DNA from: Actinomycetota bacterium | Lineage (GTDB): Bacteria; Actinomycetota; Acidimicrobiia; IMCC26256; JAENVU01 | NCBI GenBank assembly: GCA_016870395.1 | Contig: VGBT01000010.1 | Span: forward strand, 20,347 to 84,346 | DNA length: 64,000 nt | Reading direction: 5' to 3' | Part shown: in pieces, positions 35,507 through 43,579 of the stretch | How the letters are laid out: every line of letters starts with the position of its first letter | How positions within the stretch are numbered: the first letter of the stretch is position 1 | Notes under the pieces: model-generated | The model's input: only the letters and a program-made list of their open reading frames with translations | Told to the model about the DNA's origin: nothing | The model's database searches: none | Position numbers and translations under genes: made by a program

Positions 35507-36505
35507 TCACGACAGCACCTCCGGGTTCACGAGGTTGTCGGGACGGCCGCCCGACAAGAGCGTGGCGAGGCCCTCGGCGACGAGCTTCGAGTGCATCACC
35601 TCGGTGTCGTAGGTGGCGCCGCCGATGTGCGGAGTCAGCACGACGTTGTCCATCGCACACAAGGGATGATCCACCGGCAGGCTCTCGCCCACGAAGTGGT
35701 CGAGCCCCGCGCCGCGTAGCTTGCCCGACTGGAGCGCGATGACAAGGGCATCGGTGTCGTGCAGCTGTGCCCGCGCGCTGTTGAGGAAGATCGCGCCTTC
35801 CTTCATTGCCGCGAACTGCTTCGCGCCGATCATGCCCTCGGTCTCGGGAGTGACCGCCGCGTGCATCGAGACCACGTCGGCCTCGGCCAGGAGCGACTCG
35901 AGCGAGTCGTGACTCGCGTCTGGCGAGTACGGGTCGTACGAGATCACGCGCATGCCGAGACCCTCGAGGCGCCACCGGAACGCATGGCCGACCGCGCCGA
36001 GGCCTACGAGCCCGACGGTTCGGCCCGCGAGCTCCCAGGCCCGGAACCGCTGGTAGGGGATGGTGCCGTCTCGGTAGATCTGACCCTCGCGCACGTCGCG
36101 GTCGGCCCGTACGACGCCGCGGTCCACCGCGAAGAGCAACGCGATCGAGATCTCGGCGACGGCGTTGGCGTTGCGTCCCGGCGCGCGCAGCACGGGAATC
36201 CCCTTGGCCGTCGCCGCAGGGATGTCGACGTTGTTCGGGTCGCCCCGACACGAGCCGATGGCGACCAGCGACAGGTCGAGGACCGGCCCCTTCACGCTGT
36301 CAGCCTCGACGATCAGCAGATTTGCACCCTCGTCCCGCACCCGCTCGGCAAGCTGCTCGGAGTTGTAGAGCCGGAGCGGCCGGTGGTCGATCCAGGGGTC
36401 GAGCACGACCTCGGCGCACAGGCGGCGAAGGGTTTTCAGCCCTTCGCCGCGGAAGGCCGCGGTTACCAGGGCCTTCGGCTTGTCGGCATCGGTGCGTGTC
36501 GTCAT
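35507..36505 (-). CDS. D-isomer-specific 2-hydroxyacid dehydrogenase
   Basis: A 332-residue protein with NAD-binding VGLVGLGAVGHAFRWRLEGLG, then YDPYSPDAS, ADVVSMHAAVTPET, FLNSARAQLHDTDALV, and a C-terminal LTPHIGGATYDTEV with the catalytic histidine. In LNSARAQLHD the position usually occupied by the active-site Arg is conserved. It reduces a 2-keto acid or oxidises a 2-hydroxy acid and resembles phosphoglycerate-dehydrogenase relatives without a regulatory domain. It is paired with the class II aldolase gene and divergent from a GalE-like gene 66 bases away. Confidence 0.88.
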   Translation of the reverse strand: MTTRTDADKPKALVTAAFRGEGLKTLRRLCAEVVLDPWIDHRPLRLYNSEQLAERVRDEGANLLIVEADSVKGPVLDLSLVAIGSCRGDPNNVDIPAATAKGIPVLRAPGRNANAVAEISIALLFAVDRGVVRADRDVREGQIYRDGTIPYQRFRAWELAGRTVGLVGLGAVGHAFRWRLEGLGMRVISYDPYSPDASHDSLESLLAEADVVSMHAAVTPETEGMIGAKQFAAMKEGAIFLNSARAQLHDTDALVIALQSGKLRGAGLDHFVGESLPVDHPLCAMDNVVLTPHIGGATYDTEVMHSKLVAEGLATLLSGGRPDNLVNPEVLS

Positions 36506-36571
36506 CGCCGGCAGTCTCGCGCGACGGTGACGCGCACGTCAGGTAGTCGCGGCTGGTACCGTCCGCCCTCC

Positions 36572-37495
36572 ATGCAGGCCCTGGTTACCGGCGGCGCCGG
36601 GTTCATCGGCTCGCACCTCGTCGACGCGCTGCTCGCGCGCGGCGACACCGTGCGGGTGTTCGACGACCTCTCCACCGGGCGACGCGAGAACGTGCACGCC
36701 GAATCCGAGCTGGTGGAGGGCTCGGTCGTCGACGAGGACGCGGTGCGGCGGGCCGTCGCAGGGTGCGAGGTGGTCTTCCACCAGAGTGCCCTCGGGGCCG
36801 TCGCCCGCTCGGTCGCCGATCCGCGCACGAGCGACCGGGTCAACGTGCACGGCACCCTCACCGTCCTCACGCTCGCGCGCGACGCGGGCGTGCGCCGGGT
36901 CGTGTTCGCGTCGTCGAGCAGCGTGTACGGGGGCGCTGCCGTGGTGCCCACGCCGGAGACGGTGCCGACGCGTCCCCGGTCGCCCTACGCGGTGAGCAAG
37001 CTCGCGGGGGAGTGGTACACGCGGGTCTTCGCCGAGCTCTACGACGTCGAGACCGTCGCGCTCCGCTACTTCAACGTGTTCGGCCCCCGGCAGCGCCCCG
37101 ACTCGACCTACGCGGCGGTCATCCCGTTGTTCACCGCGGCGCTGCTCGCCGACGAACGTCCCACGGTCCACGGCGACGGCACCCAGAGCCGTGATTTTAC
37201 CTACGTCTCCGACGTCGTCGCCGCGAACCTGCTGGCCGCGGGCGGACCACCGGAGACGAGCAGCGAGGTGTTCAACGTCGCGCCGGGTGCGGGATCGTCG
37301 TTGCTCGATCTGCTCGCGGGCCTGGGACGGGTGATCGGGGTCGAGCCCGACCCGGTCTTCGTCGAGCCGCGCGCCGGCGACATCCACACGAGCTGTGCCG
37401 ACGCGTCCAAGGCCCGGACGCAGCTCGGCTGGGCTCCGGAGGTCACGTTCGAGGACGGCCTCGCCCGCTACGTCGACTGGCTCCGGAGCGGGTAG
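36572..37495 (+). CDS. NAD-dependent nucleotide-sugar epimerase (GalE-like)
   Basis: A 307-residue extended SDR. MQALVTGGAGFIGSHLVDAL opens the protein directly with the cofactor motif. VFDDLSTGRRENV is typical of UDP-glucose 4-epimerases, VFASSSSVYGG gives the catalytic Ser, SPYAVSKLAGE the Y-x-x-x-K pair, and RYFNVFGPRQRPDS the sugar-binding loop. It would supply UDP-galactose or a relative to the envelope glycans made upstream. The ATG at 36572 follows a possible -10 (TACCGT, about 15 bases upstream). It ends at 37495, directly against the convergent vapC gene. Confidence 0.85.
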   Translation: MQALVTGGAGFIGSHLVDALLARGDTVRVFDDLSTGRRENVHAESELVEGSVVDEDAVRRAVAGCEVVFHQSALGAVARSVADPRTSDRVNVHGTLTVLTLARDAGVRRVVFASSSSVYGGAAVVPTPETVPTRPRSPYAVSKLAGEWYTRVFAELYDVETVALRYFNVFGPRQRPDSTYAAVIPLFTAALLADERPTVHGDGTQSRDFTYVSDVVAANLLAAGGPPETSSEVFNVAPGAGSSLLDLLAGLGRVIGVEPDPVFVEPRAGDIHTSCADASKARTQLGWAPEVTFEDGLARYVDWLRSG

Positions 37496-37921
37496 TCAGA
37501 CGGGCACGATCGTCTGCAGCCCGTCGAAGCGCTCGAAGTCGCGGTCAAAGGTGCAGCATCGGGCACCGTGCTCCACTGCCAGGGTCGCCAGGTGCGCGTC
37601 ACTGGTGAGGTTGCCGCCGGTTCCGGCCGCGAGGAGGAACCCCCGGAGCAAGGCGGCGTGTCGGCTGGTTGGGGAAACGACGACAGCGGGGCCCGCCGCC
37701 AGCCAGGCATCGACCAGCCCGAACGCCTCGGCGGCCGAGAGCGGCCGCTCCATCGCCGCGGGCAGCGTGGTGATTCGTATGAACGCGAGCAGCACCACCC
37801 ACGCGAATCCAACGGGCTCGTCGCCGTTCAAAGCTTCCTCGAGCCACCGCCGCGCGGCCCGATGGTGGCGGGCCCTGGAGTTGGCGGCGTACAGCAGCAC
37901 GTTGGCGTCGACGATGACCAC
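37496..37921 (-). CDS. vapC: VapC-type PIN-domain toxin
   Basis: A 141-residue PIN ribonuclease. D5 in MVIVDANVLLYA, D108 in LTSDAHLATLA, and D126/D128 in CTFDRDFERF form the acidic metal site. WVVLLAFIRITT matches the subgroup of actinobacterial VapC toxins that lack the usual Glu in that helix. It would cleave RNA (tRNA or rRNA in studied relatives) when its antitoxin is degraded. The GTG start lies 2 bases after the antitoxin stop. The gene ends exactly next to the galE-like stop on the other strand. Confidence 0.88.
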   Translation of the reverse strand: MVIVDANVLLYAANSRARHHRAARRWLEEALNGDEPVGFAWVVLLAFIRITTLPAAMERPLSAAEAFGLVDAWLAAGPAVVVSPTSRHAALLRGFLLAAGTGGNLTSDAHLATLAVEHGARCCTFDRDFERFDGLQTIVPV

Positions 37922-37923
37922 GA

Positions 37924-38184
37924 CTACTTGCCCAACGCAGCCTTGCGCGCGATCTCGTCGTCCTCGAGCCGGCCCGCGAGCTGGAGTGCCCGGTCGTAGT
38001 CGATCCCGGCGCGTTCACCCATCGCGAAACTCCGTTGCCGGAAGCGAGCTCGGCGCCCCGCAGCCGGCGTGAGCCCGGCCCGGATCGCGCGGTTCACCGC
38101 CTCCTTGAAGGAGAGGCCCTCCCGTTGCATCAGCTCCTTGACCAGAGCCTCGGTGTCCGGATCGAGCGTGACGGTGGTCCGCAT
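37924..38184 (-). CDS. vapB: VapB-type ribbon-helix-helix antitoxin
   Basis: An 86-residue protein. MRTTVTLDPDTEALVKELM is the DNA-binding beta strand and first helix of an RHH/CopG-like antitoxin. GLSFKEAVNRAIRAGL forms the second helix, and the acidic tail (LAGRLEDDEIARKAALGK) is the likely toxin-wrapping region. It should neutralise VapC and repress its own promoter. A perfect inverted repeat starts 1 base upstream of the ATG; TATGAT inside the repeat sits 6 bases before the start, so the transcript is probably leaderless. Confidence 0.88.
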   Translation of the reverse strand: MRTTVTLDPDTEALVKELMQREGLSFKEAVNRAIRAGLTPAAGRRARFRQRSFAMGERAGIDYDRALQLAGRLEDDEIARKAALGK

Positions 38185-38185
38185 A

Positions 38186-38226
38186 GTGGCATCATAGCAT
38201 CAACACTAACGATGCTATGATGCCAC
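38186..38226. promoter_or_regulatory. Perfect 15-bp inverted repeat: vapBC operator/promoter
   Basis: GTGGCATCATAGCAT (38186-38200) and ATGCTATGATGCCAC (38212-38226) are exact reverse complements separated by 11 bases. They fill the gap between the vapB ATG and the cysC stop codon, whose first base is the last base of the repeat. On the minus strand the arm next to vapB carries TATGAT, a good -10 box. The most likely role is binding of VapB or VapBC; as RNA it could also form a terminator hairpin for the cys operon. Confidence 0.75.
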
Positions 38227-38822
38227 TACAGGAGCAGTTGGGCGATCTGCTCGGCGGCCTCGGTCGGCGACAGGCCGACGTTCACGACCAGCTCGGGGTG
38301 CTCGGGCGCCTCGTAGGGGTCGTCGACCCCGGTGAACCCCGTGATCTCGCCGGCGCGGGCCTTCTGGTAGAGCCCCTTGGGGTCGCGGCCCTCGCACACC
38401 TCGATCGGCGTGGCGACGAAGACCTCGACGAATGCCACGCCGACCTCCGTGTGCCGAGCCCGGACGCGGTCGCGGTCGGCCCGGTAGGGGGAGATCAGCG
38501 GCACGATCGCCACCACGCCGGCATCTGCGAACAGCAGCGCGACCTCGCCGGCCCGACGGACGTTCTCGGTCCGGCTCGCGGCGTCGAACCCGAGGTCGCC
38601 GTTGAGACCGTGCCGAAGGTTGTCGCCGTCGAGCATGTAGGCGGGGATGCCTGCGGCGACGAGCCGATGCTCGAGTGCCGCCGCGATGGTGGACTTCCCC
38701 GAGCCCGAGAGCCCGGTCAGCCACACGGTCGCGCCGCCATGTCCGGTGGCTACCTCCCGCTCGGCGCGGGTCACGGCCGAAGCGTGGTAGGTGACGTTTG
38801 TGCTTCGCGGCTGGTCGGTCAC
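38226..38822 (-). CDS. cysC: Adenylylsulfate (APS) kinase
   Basis: A 198-residue kinase. P-loop GLSGSGKST at residues 37-45, then YMLDGDNLRHGLN (APS-binding), RTENVRRAGEVA, ISPYRADRD and DPKGLYQKARAGE, all hallmarks of APS kinase. It converts APS to PAPS using ATP, after the cysDN product step. The GTG start lies 16 bases after cysN, in the order cysD-cysN-cysC, so one operon. The gene ends in the inverted repeat upstream of vapB. Confidence 0.95.
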   Translation of the reverse strand: MTDQPRSTNVTYHASAVTRAEREVATGHGGATVWLTGLSGSGKSTIAAALEHRLVAAGIPAYMLDGDNLRHGLNGDLGFDAASRTENVRRAGEVALLFADAGVVAIVPLISPYRADRDRVRARHTEVGVAFVEVFVATPIEVCEGRDPKGLYQKARAGEITGFTGVDDPYEAPEHPELVVNVGLSPTEAAEQIAQLLL

Positions 38823-38838
38823 GGCCGGCGGGAAGGGC

Positions 38839-40092
38839 TCAGTCGCCGGTGCCGAGGATCATCCCCGCGCCGACGGTTTCGTTGGTCCCTTCATCGATCA
38901 GGATGAACGAGCCGGTCGTGCGGTTGCGTCGGTACTCGTCGACGAAGAGCGGCGCGGTGACCCGCAGCGACACGCGACCCATGTCGTTCATCATCAGGGT
39001 GCCCGTGGTCTCGTCGCGGTGAAGCGTATTGACGTCGAGACAGTAGTGGAGGTCGCGCACCATGGCCCGCACCGAACGGGTCGTGTGCTTCAGCGCGTAC
39101 TTGCCCTTCTCCTGCAGCGGCTTCTCGTTGAACCAGCAGATCATCGCGTCGAGCTCCTGGGTGACGGTCGGTGCGTTCTGTGGCCGGCAGAGCATGTCGC
39201 CGCGCGAGATGTCGATGTCGTCGGCAAGCCGAATCGTCACCGAGTTCGGCGGCATCGCCTCGTGCACGCTCCCGCCGTAGAGGTCGATCGACGAGATCGT
39301 CGAGATGAGTCCCGACGGGAGCACCAACACCTCGTCGCCCGGCCGAAAGATCCCGCCTGCGACCTTGCCCGCGTAGCCCCGGTAGTCGTGCCACTTGTCG
39401 CTCATCGGGCGGACCACCCATTGCACGGGGAAGCGCGCGTCGATGAGGTTGCGGTCGGATCCGATGTAGAGGTGCTCGAGGTGGTGCAGGAGCGTCGGGC
39501 CGCCGTACCAGGTGAGGTTCGGCGAGTGCTGCGTCACGTTGTCGCCGTGGAGGGCGGACACCGGGATGAACGCGAGGTCGGTGATGTCGAGCTTGCCGGC
39601 CCATTCGCTGAACTCGCTCGTGATGCGATCGAACACCGACTGCTCGTAGTCGACCAGGTCCATCTTGTTGACGCACAGTACGAGGTGCCGCACCTGCAGC
39701 AGCGACGCGATCACCGAGTGGCGGCGCGACTGTTCCACCACGCCCTTGCGGGCGTCGATCAGGATCAGCGCGAGATCGGCCGTGGAAGCACCGGTCACCA
39801 TGTTGCGCGTGTACTGCACGTGGCCGGGCGTGTCGGCGATGATGAACTTGCGGGTCGGCGTCGCGAAATACCGGTACGCCACGTCGATCGTGATGCCCTG
39901 CTCGCGCTCGGCGCGCAGTCCGTCGGTGAGCAGCGCGAGGTTCGTGTAGTCGAAGCCCTTGTCGCGTGACGTGCGCTCGACGGCCACCAGCTGGTCTTCG
40001 AAAATCTGCTTCGAGTCGAGCAGCAGACGCCCGATCAACGTGCTCTTGCCGTCGTCGACGGAGCCGGCCGTGGCGAACCTCAGGAGCTCCAT
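38839..40092 (-). CDS. cysN: Sulfate adenylyltransferase GTPase subunit
   Basis: A 417-residue EF-Tu-like GTPase. P-loop GSVDDGKST at 10-18, the switch segment EREQGITIDVAYRYF, DTPGH at 87-91 and NKMD at 142-145. After about residue 220 come the beta-barrel domains (GYAGKVAGGIFRPGDEVLVLPSG). It couples GTP hydrolysis to APS formation by CysD. It has no fused APS kinase domain, consistent with the separate cysC next to it. It follows cysD after 25 bases. Confidence 0.95.
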   Translation of the reverse strand: MELLRFATAGSVDDGKSTLIGRLLLDSKQIFEDQLVAVERTSRDKGFDYTNLALLTDGLRAEREQGITIDVAYRYFATPTRKFIIADTPGHVQYTRNMVTGASTADLALILIDARKGVVEQSRRHSVIASLLQVRHLVLCVNKMDLVDYEQSVFDRITSEFSEWAGKLDITDLAFIPVSALHGDNVTQHSPNLTWYGGPTLLHHLEHLYIGSDRNLIDARFPVQWVVRPMSDKWHDYRGYAGKVAGGIFRPGDEVLVLPSGLISTISSIDLYGGSVHEAMPPNSVTIRLADDIDISRGDMLCRPQNAPTVTQELDAMICWFNEKPLQEKGKYALKHTTRSVRAMVRDLHYCLDVNTLHRDETTGTLMMNDMGRVSLRVTAPLFVDEYRRNRTTGSFILIDEGTNETVGAGMILGTGD

Positions 40093-40117
40093 CAGCGCAC
40101 TCCTCTCATCAGGCGCA

Positions 40118-41026
40118 CTAGAAGTACCCCTCCTTCTTGCGGTCTTCCATGGCGGCGTCCGCGAACTTGTCGTCGGCGCGGGTGGCGCCGCGCTCGGTGA
40201 TCCGGGAGGCGGCGACCTCGACGATCACCTCGTCGGGAGTCGCGGCGGGCGATTCGACCGCACCTGTGCACGTGGCGTCGCCGACGGTACGAAAGCGGAC
40301 CAGGAGCTCCTCGACCTCCTCGTCGGGGAGTGGTGTCACGAAGTCGGTGAGCGCAATCAGCATCCCGTCGCGGCGGAGCACTTGGCGGCGGTGCGCGTAG
40401 TAGATCGAGGGGAGCTCGACGGACTCGCGGGCGATGTACTGCCACACGTCCATCTCGGTCCAGTTCGAGATCGGGAACACGCGGATGTGCTCACCCTGCT
40501 TGTGGCGCCCGTTGTAGAGGCTCCAGAGCTCGGGTCGCTGATTCTTCGGGTCCCACTGCCCGAACTCGTCGCGGAACGAGTAGACGCGCTCCTTGGCTCG
40601 GGCCTTGTCTTCGTCGCGGCGCCCGCCTCCGAACACCGAGTCGAAGCCGTGCTCCTCGATAGCGTCGAGCAGAGTCACGCTTTGGAGCCGGTTGCGCGTC
40701 GCCTTCGGCCCCTTGTCCTCGGTCACGCGGCCCGAATCGATGGACGCCTGTACCGACGCGACGACCAGGTCCACGCCGAGCTCGGCCGCACGGCGGTCGC
40801 GGTAGTCGATCACCTCGTCGAAGTTGTGGCCCGTGTCGACGTGCATCAGCGGAAAAGGGATCCGGGCCGGCCAGAACGCCTTCTCGGCGATCCGCAGCAT
40901 CACCGCGGAGTCCTTGCCGCCCGAGAAGAGCAGCACGGGCCGCTCGAACTCGGCAGCCACTTCCCGCATGATGTGGATCGACTCGGCCTCGAGCTCGTCG
41001 AGGTGGGAGATGGCGATGTCGGTCAC
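40118..41026 (-). CDS. cysD: Sulfate adenylyltransferase small subunit
   Basis: A 302-residue PP-loop ATPase. SGGKDS at residues 35-40 binds ATP. FPLMHVDTGHNF, GGGRRDEDKARAKER and FPISNWTEMDVWQYI are typical of CysD, with the C-terminal MEDRKKEGYF that contacts CysN. It makes adenylylsulfate from sulfate and ATP. The GTG start lies 160 bases after cysQ; that gap (41027-41186) should hold the cysDNC promoter, but I could not fix its boxes or find a riboswitch. Confidence 0.95.
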   Translation of the reverse strand: MTDIAISHLDELEAESIHIMREVAAEFERPVLLFSGGKDSAVMLRIAEKAFWPARIPFPLMHVDTGHNFDEVIDYRDRRAAELGVDLVVASVQASIDSGRVTEDKGPKATRNRLQSVTLLDAIEEHGFDSVFGGGRRDEDKARAKERVYSFRDEFGQWDPKNQRPELWSLYNGRHKQGEHIRVFPISNWTEMDVWQYIARESVELPSIYYAHRRQVLRRDGMLIALTDFVTPLPDEEVEELLVRFRTVGDATCTGAVESPAATPDEVIVEVAASRITERGATRADDKFADAAMEDRKKEGYF

Positions 41027-41186
41027 GCCGGTGCCCTCCGACGATGGACGAAACGTGCGAGTGTAGCCGCGCTCCGTGACCGAATTATCCCGAGGTCCTC
41101 TCGCTGACCGGCCGGGGCGTGGGTTGCTAAGACCCTGAGCATCGGCACGGGGTGACCGAGTGTTGAGCGTCCTCGGCGCCGGCCAG

Positions 41187-41921
41187 TCAGGTGCGCGTCA
41201 GGGCGAGGACCCGTTCGGCGTGCTCGGGGCGACAGATCAGTAGGTCGGGCAGCGAGCGCTCAGCCTCGTTGTAGCGCAGCGGCGAGCCGTCGAGTCGGCT
41301 CACGTGGAGGCCGGCCGCGGCTGCTACCGCCACCGGCGCCGCGGAGTCCCACTGGTACTGGCCGCCCGCATGTGCGTACACGTCGACCTCGCCGCGCAGG
41401 ATCGCCATCGTCTTGGCGCCGGCCGAACCCATCGGCACCAGCTCGGCATCGAGTGCCTCGCGCAGTCGCTCGGTGACCTCGGGAGGTCGCGTTCGGCTCA
41501 CGACGAGTCGCACCGGCCCCGGGCGTCTGGGCGTGAGCGCCGGGGTCGGATCCGTCGCGTACACCGAGCCGAGCGCGGGCAGCGCCACCGCGCCGACGGC
41601 TGCGGTGCCGTCAAGTGCGAGCGCCACGTGGACGGCCCAGTCGTCGCGGCCGTCTTCGCCGAACTCGCGGGTGCCGTCGAGCGGGTCGACGATCCAGACG
41701 CGCTCCCGGCCCAGGCGGGTTAGGTCGTCGGCCGACTCCTCCGACATGATCGCGTCGGTGGGGCGGTGCTCGTGGAGACGGTCGAGGATGAGCACGTTCG
41801 CCCGCGCGTCGCCCTCGGCCTTGCGCTCGGCGGGGTCCGCCATCTGCGCTCGTAGCGCGAGCAGCAGCTCGCCGGCCTCCGACGCGATGCTCGCGGCGAG
41901 TGCGGCGTCCGTGGCCGTCAT
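41187..41921 (-). CDS. cysQ: 3'(2'),5'-bisphosphate nucleotidase (inositol-monophosphatase family)
   Basis: A 244-residue Mg-dependent phosphatase. Metal ligands are visible in MSEESADD, in VDPLDGTREF (D79, D82) and in the C-terminal GGQYQWDSAAPVAVAAAAGL. It removes the 3'-phosphate from PAP (or PAPS), which keeps sulfate assimilation running. Its start overlaps the Rrf2-regulator stop by 4 bases, and it precedes cysDNC on the same strand. A general inositol phosphatase is possible by fold, but the context makes CysQ clearly the best call. Confidence 0.88.
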   Translation of the reverse strand: MTATDAALAASIASEAGELLLALRAQMADPAERKAEGDARANVLILDRLHEHRPTDAIMSEESADDLTRLGRERVWIVDPLDGTREFGEDGRDDWAVHVALALDGTAAVGAVALPALGSVYATDPTPALTPRRPGPVRLVVSRTRPPEVTERLREALDAELVPMGSAGAKTMAILRGEVDVYAHAGGQYQWDSAAPVAVAAAAGLHVSRLDGSPLRYNEAERSLPDLLICRPEHAERVLALTRT

Positions 41922-42379
41922 CGCTTTCTCCGACGCCTTGCTTCGGGGTCGGCGGCCTTGCGTTCCACGGACTTGGGAAGCTTCCCGGCGGCGAGGTCGG
42001 CGAGCGTCACGTGCTCGAGCACGTCGCGCAGGCTGGCGCGCACCGCGATCCAGACGTCGACCAGGCGCGTCGCGGCACCGCCATAGTGCAACGTCTCGGG
42101 GGCCTCGCCGTGCACCGCGGCGAGCGGGCCGTCGACGGCCCGGATGACGTCGGCGACGGTCACCTCGTTCGCCGGCAGTGCGAGGAGGTAGCCACCGCGA
42201 CTCCCCCGGCGCGACGCGACGATTCCGGCCGTGCGCAAGGCTCCCAGGATCGACTCGCAGAACTGGAGGGGCGCGTCCTGGGCCTCGGCGAGGTCGACGC
42301 CGCGCACCGTACCGCCCGGCGCCGCCGCGAGCTCGCAGCCAAGCCGCACCGCGTAGTCCGCCTTGGCCGAGATCCGCAT
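41918..42379 (-). CDS. Rrf2-family transcriptional regulator without Fe-S cysteines
   Basis: A 153-residue winged-helix protein: MRISAKADYAVRLGCELAA, the recognition region LRTAGIVASRRGSRGGYLLA, and the dimer helix VWIAVRASLRDVLEHVTLADL. The loop that holds three Cys in IscR/NsrR reads ETLHYGGAATRLVD, with no cysteines, so it should not bind an Fe-S cluster. That makes it like CymR, the Cys-free Rrf2 regulator of sulfur metabolism in Firmicutes. It is coupled to cysQ, upstream of cysDNC and divergent from a TSUP permease, so control of sulfur assimilation is the natural inference. Confidence 0.85.
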   Translation of the reverse strand: MRISAKADYAVRLGCELAAAPGGTVRGVDLAEAQDAPLQFCESILGALRTAGIVASRRGSRGGYLLALPANEVTVADVIRAVDGPLAAVHGEAPETLHYGGAATRLVDVWIAVRASLRDVLEHVTLADLAAGKLPKSVERKAADPEARRRRKR

Positions 42380-42474
42380 AGAGCCGGGAACCTAGCCCGG
42401 AGGACCCATCTCGACGCCTCGCCGCGGGCGCGTCGCCCGTATGGGCCGATCGGCCTCTTCTCGTGACTCACACT

Positions 42475-42501
42475 GGACAATCTCAATCAGGTTGATAGAG
42501 T
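42475..42501 (+). promoter_or_regulatory. Candidate promoter and Rrf2 operator upstream of the TSUP permease
   Basis: CTCAATC (42482-42488) and GATAGAG (42494-42500) form an inverted repeat with one mismatch around AGGTT, overlapping a possible -10 (TAGAGT, 42496-42501). TGGACA (42475-42480) could be the -35. The distance to the ATG at 42511 suggests a nearly leaderless transcript. The repeat sits in the 131-base gap between the Rrf2 gene and the permease, where that regulator would be expected to bind. Confidence 0.45.
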
Positions 42502-42510
42502 TAGCCGCTC

Positions 42511-43431
42511 ATGGACAACCTCCTCCTGGTGGCGCTGGCCGGCTTCCTGGCGGCGATGGTCGACGGCGCGCTCGGCATGGGCTTCGGGCCCACCTCCTCG
42601 ACGCTGCTGCTCAGCGCGGGGATCCCACCTGCTGCGGTGTCCACTACGGTCAACCTGGCGAAGGTGGCCTCAGGGCTTGCGGCGGGCGTGTCGCACTGGC
42701 GCTTCCGCAACATCGACCACCGGCTCGTGCTCCAGCTCGCCATCCCCGGCGCAATCGGCGCGGTGATCGGGGTGACGGTGCTCACCCACGTTCCGGCCGA
42801 CACCATCCGGCCGCTGCTGGCCGCCCTGCTTGTGCTCGTCGGGCTGCGCATGCTGCTGCGGTTCAGCAAGGCGCTGCCCGCGCGTGTGGATGTCGCCGAG
42901 GGTGCGGCGTCGACCGAGGGGGCTCCCCGCTTCGACGAGCGCGGCGTGAAGGTCGTGGCGACCGCCGGTGGTGTCACCAACGGTCTGGTCGGCGCGTGGG
43001 GTCCGGTCGTCACCCCGTTCCTGATGCACAAGGGTCTCGAGCCCCGGTTCGCGATCGGCTCGGTGAACACCGCCGAGGTGGCGGTGGCGACGGTCGCCGC
43101 CGGCTCCCTCGTCGCGTCGCTCGGCCGTAATGGCTTCGACGTCGGCGTGGTCGTGGCGATGATGGTGGGCGGAGTGTTGGCGGCACCGCTCGCCGCCTGG
43201 GTGATCCGCTTCGTCCCCGCCCGGGGTATGGGCGTCGCGGTGGCCGCGCTGCTGCTCCTCACGAACGTGCGCGACCTCGCTTCGTGGGGAGACCTCGGAA
43301 GTATCGCCTGGGCCGGCTACGGCATCGTGGTGGTGCTCGCGCTCGGCGCCGCGCTCGCCCCGAGGCTCCGGGAACGTCGGCTCAGCGCGCGGTGGCGGGG
43401 GGCCGCTGCGGCTCCGGCATCCCTGGACTGA
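42511..43431 (+). CDS. TSUP (TauE/SafE) family sulfite/organosulfonate-type permease
   Basis: A 306-residue protein with about eight membrane spans in two related halves. The first begins LAGFLAAMVDGALGMGFGP and the second KVVATAGGVTNGLVGAWGPVVTPFLM, the inverted repeat units of TSUP proteins. Relatives export sulfite or sulfoacetate, or import sulfur anions. Divergence from the Rrf2-cysQ-cysDNC unit strongly suggests sulfate, thiosulfate or sulfite transport, direction unknown. The loop between halves (near 125-150) is hydrophilic. Confidence 0.85.
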   Translation: MDNLLLVALAGFLAAMVDGALGMGFGPTSSTLLLSAGIPPAAVSTTVNLAKVASGLAAGVSHWRFRNIDHRLVLQLAIPGAIGAVIGVTVLTHVPADTIRPLLAALLVLVGLRMLLRFSKALPARVDVAEGAASTEGAPRFDERGVKVVATAGGVTNGLVGAWGPVVTPFLMHKGLEPRFAIGSVNTAEVAVATVAAGSLVASLGRNGFDVGVVVAMMVGGVLAAPLAAWVIRFVPARGMGVAVAALLLLTNVRDLASWGDLGSIAWAGYGIVVVLALGAALAPRLRERRLSARWRGAAAAPASLD

Positions 43432-43579
43432 CCGGTCGGCCGAGCAGGCCGTGGTCGCCCAGCGCCTCCACCGCGACCCGAGCGAGCTGCTCGACGTTCG
43501 TGCCGTGCTCGTCGGTCCATGTCGGGTACGACGCCACCAGCGCCTCGACGACGATCAGCGCGGCGAGGCTGTCGGTCAT
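43382..43579 (-). CDS. Small hypothetical protein
   Basis: A 65-residue protein from the ATG at 43577-43579 (MTDSLAALIVVEALVASYP), with acidic helices and a Pro-rich end. Its last 50 bases overlap the 3' end of the permease gene on the other strand. No family recognised. Sequence character (TWTDEHGTNVEQLARVAVEAL) looks protein-like, but the call rests only on that and a GGAGG-type site before the ATG. Confidence 0.45.
   Translation of the reverse strand: MTDSLAALIVVEALVASYPTWTDEHGTNVEQLARVAVEALGDHGLLGRPVSPGMPEPQRPPATAR

Noticed and set aside
35507..36505. Call as phosphoglycerate dehydrogenase (serA)
   Set aside because: No ACT or ASB regulatory domain and no serine-pathway neighbour; kept as a general 2-hydroxyacid dehydrogenase.
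41027..41186. Riboswitch or sulfur-regulator box upstream of cysD
   Set aside because: I looked for SAM-type pairing and for the CTCAATC/GATAGAG motif found before the permease, and saw no convincing match.
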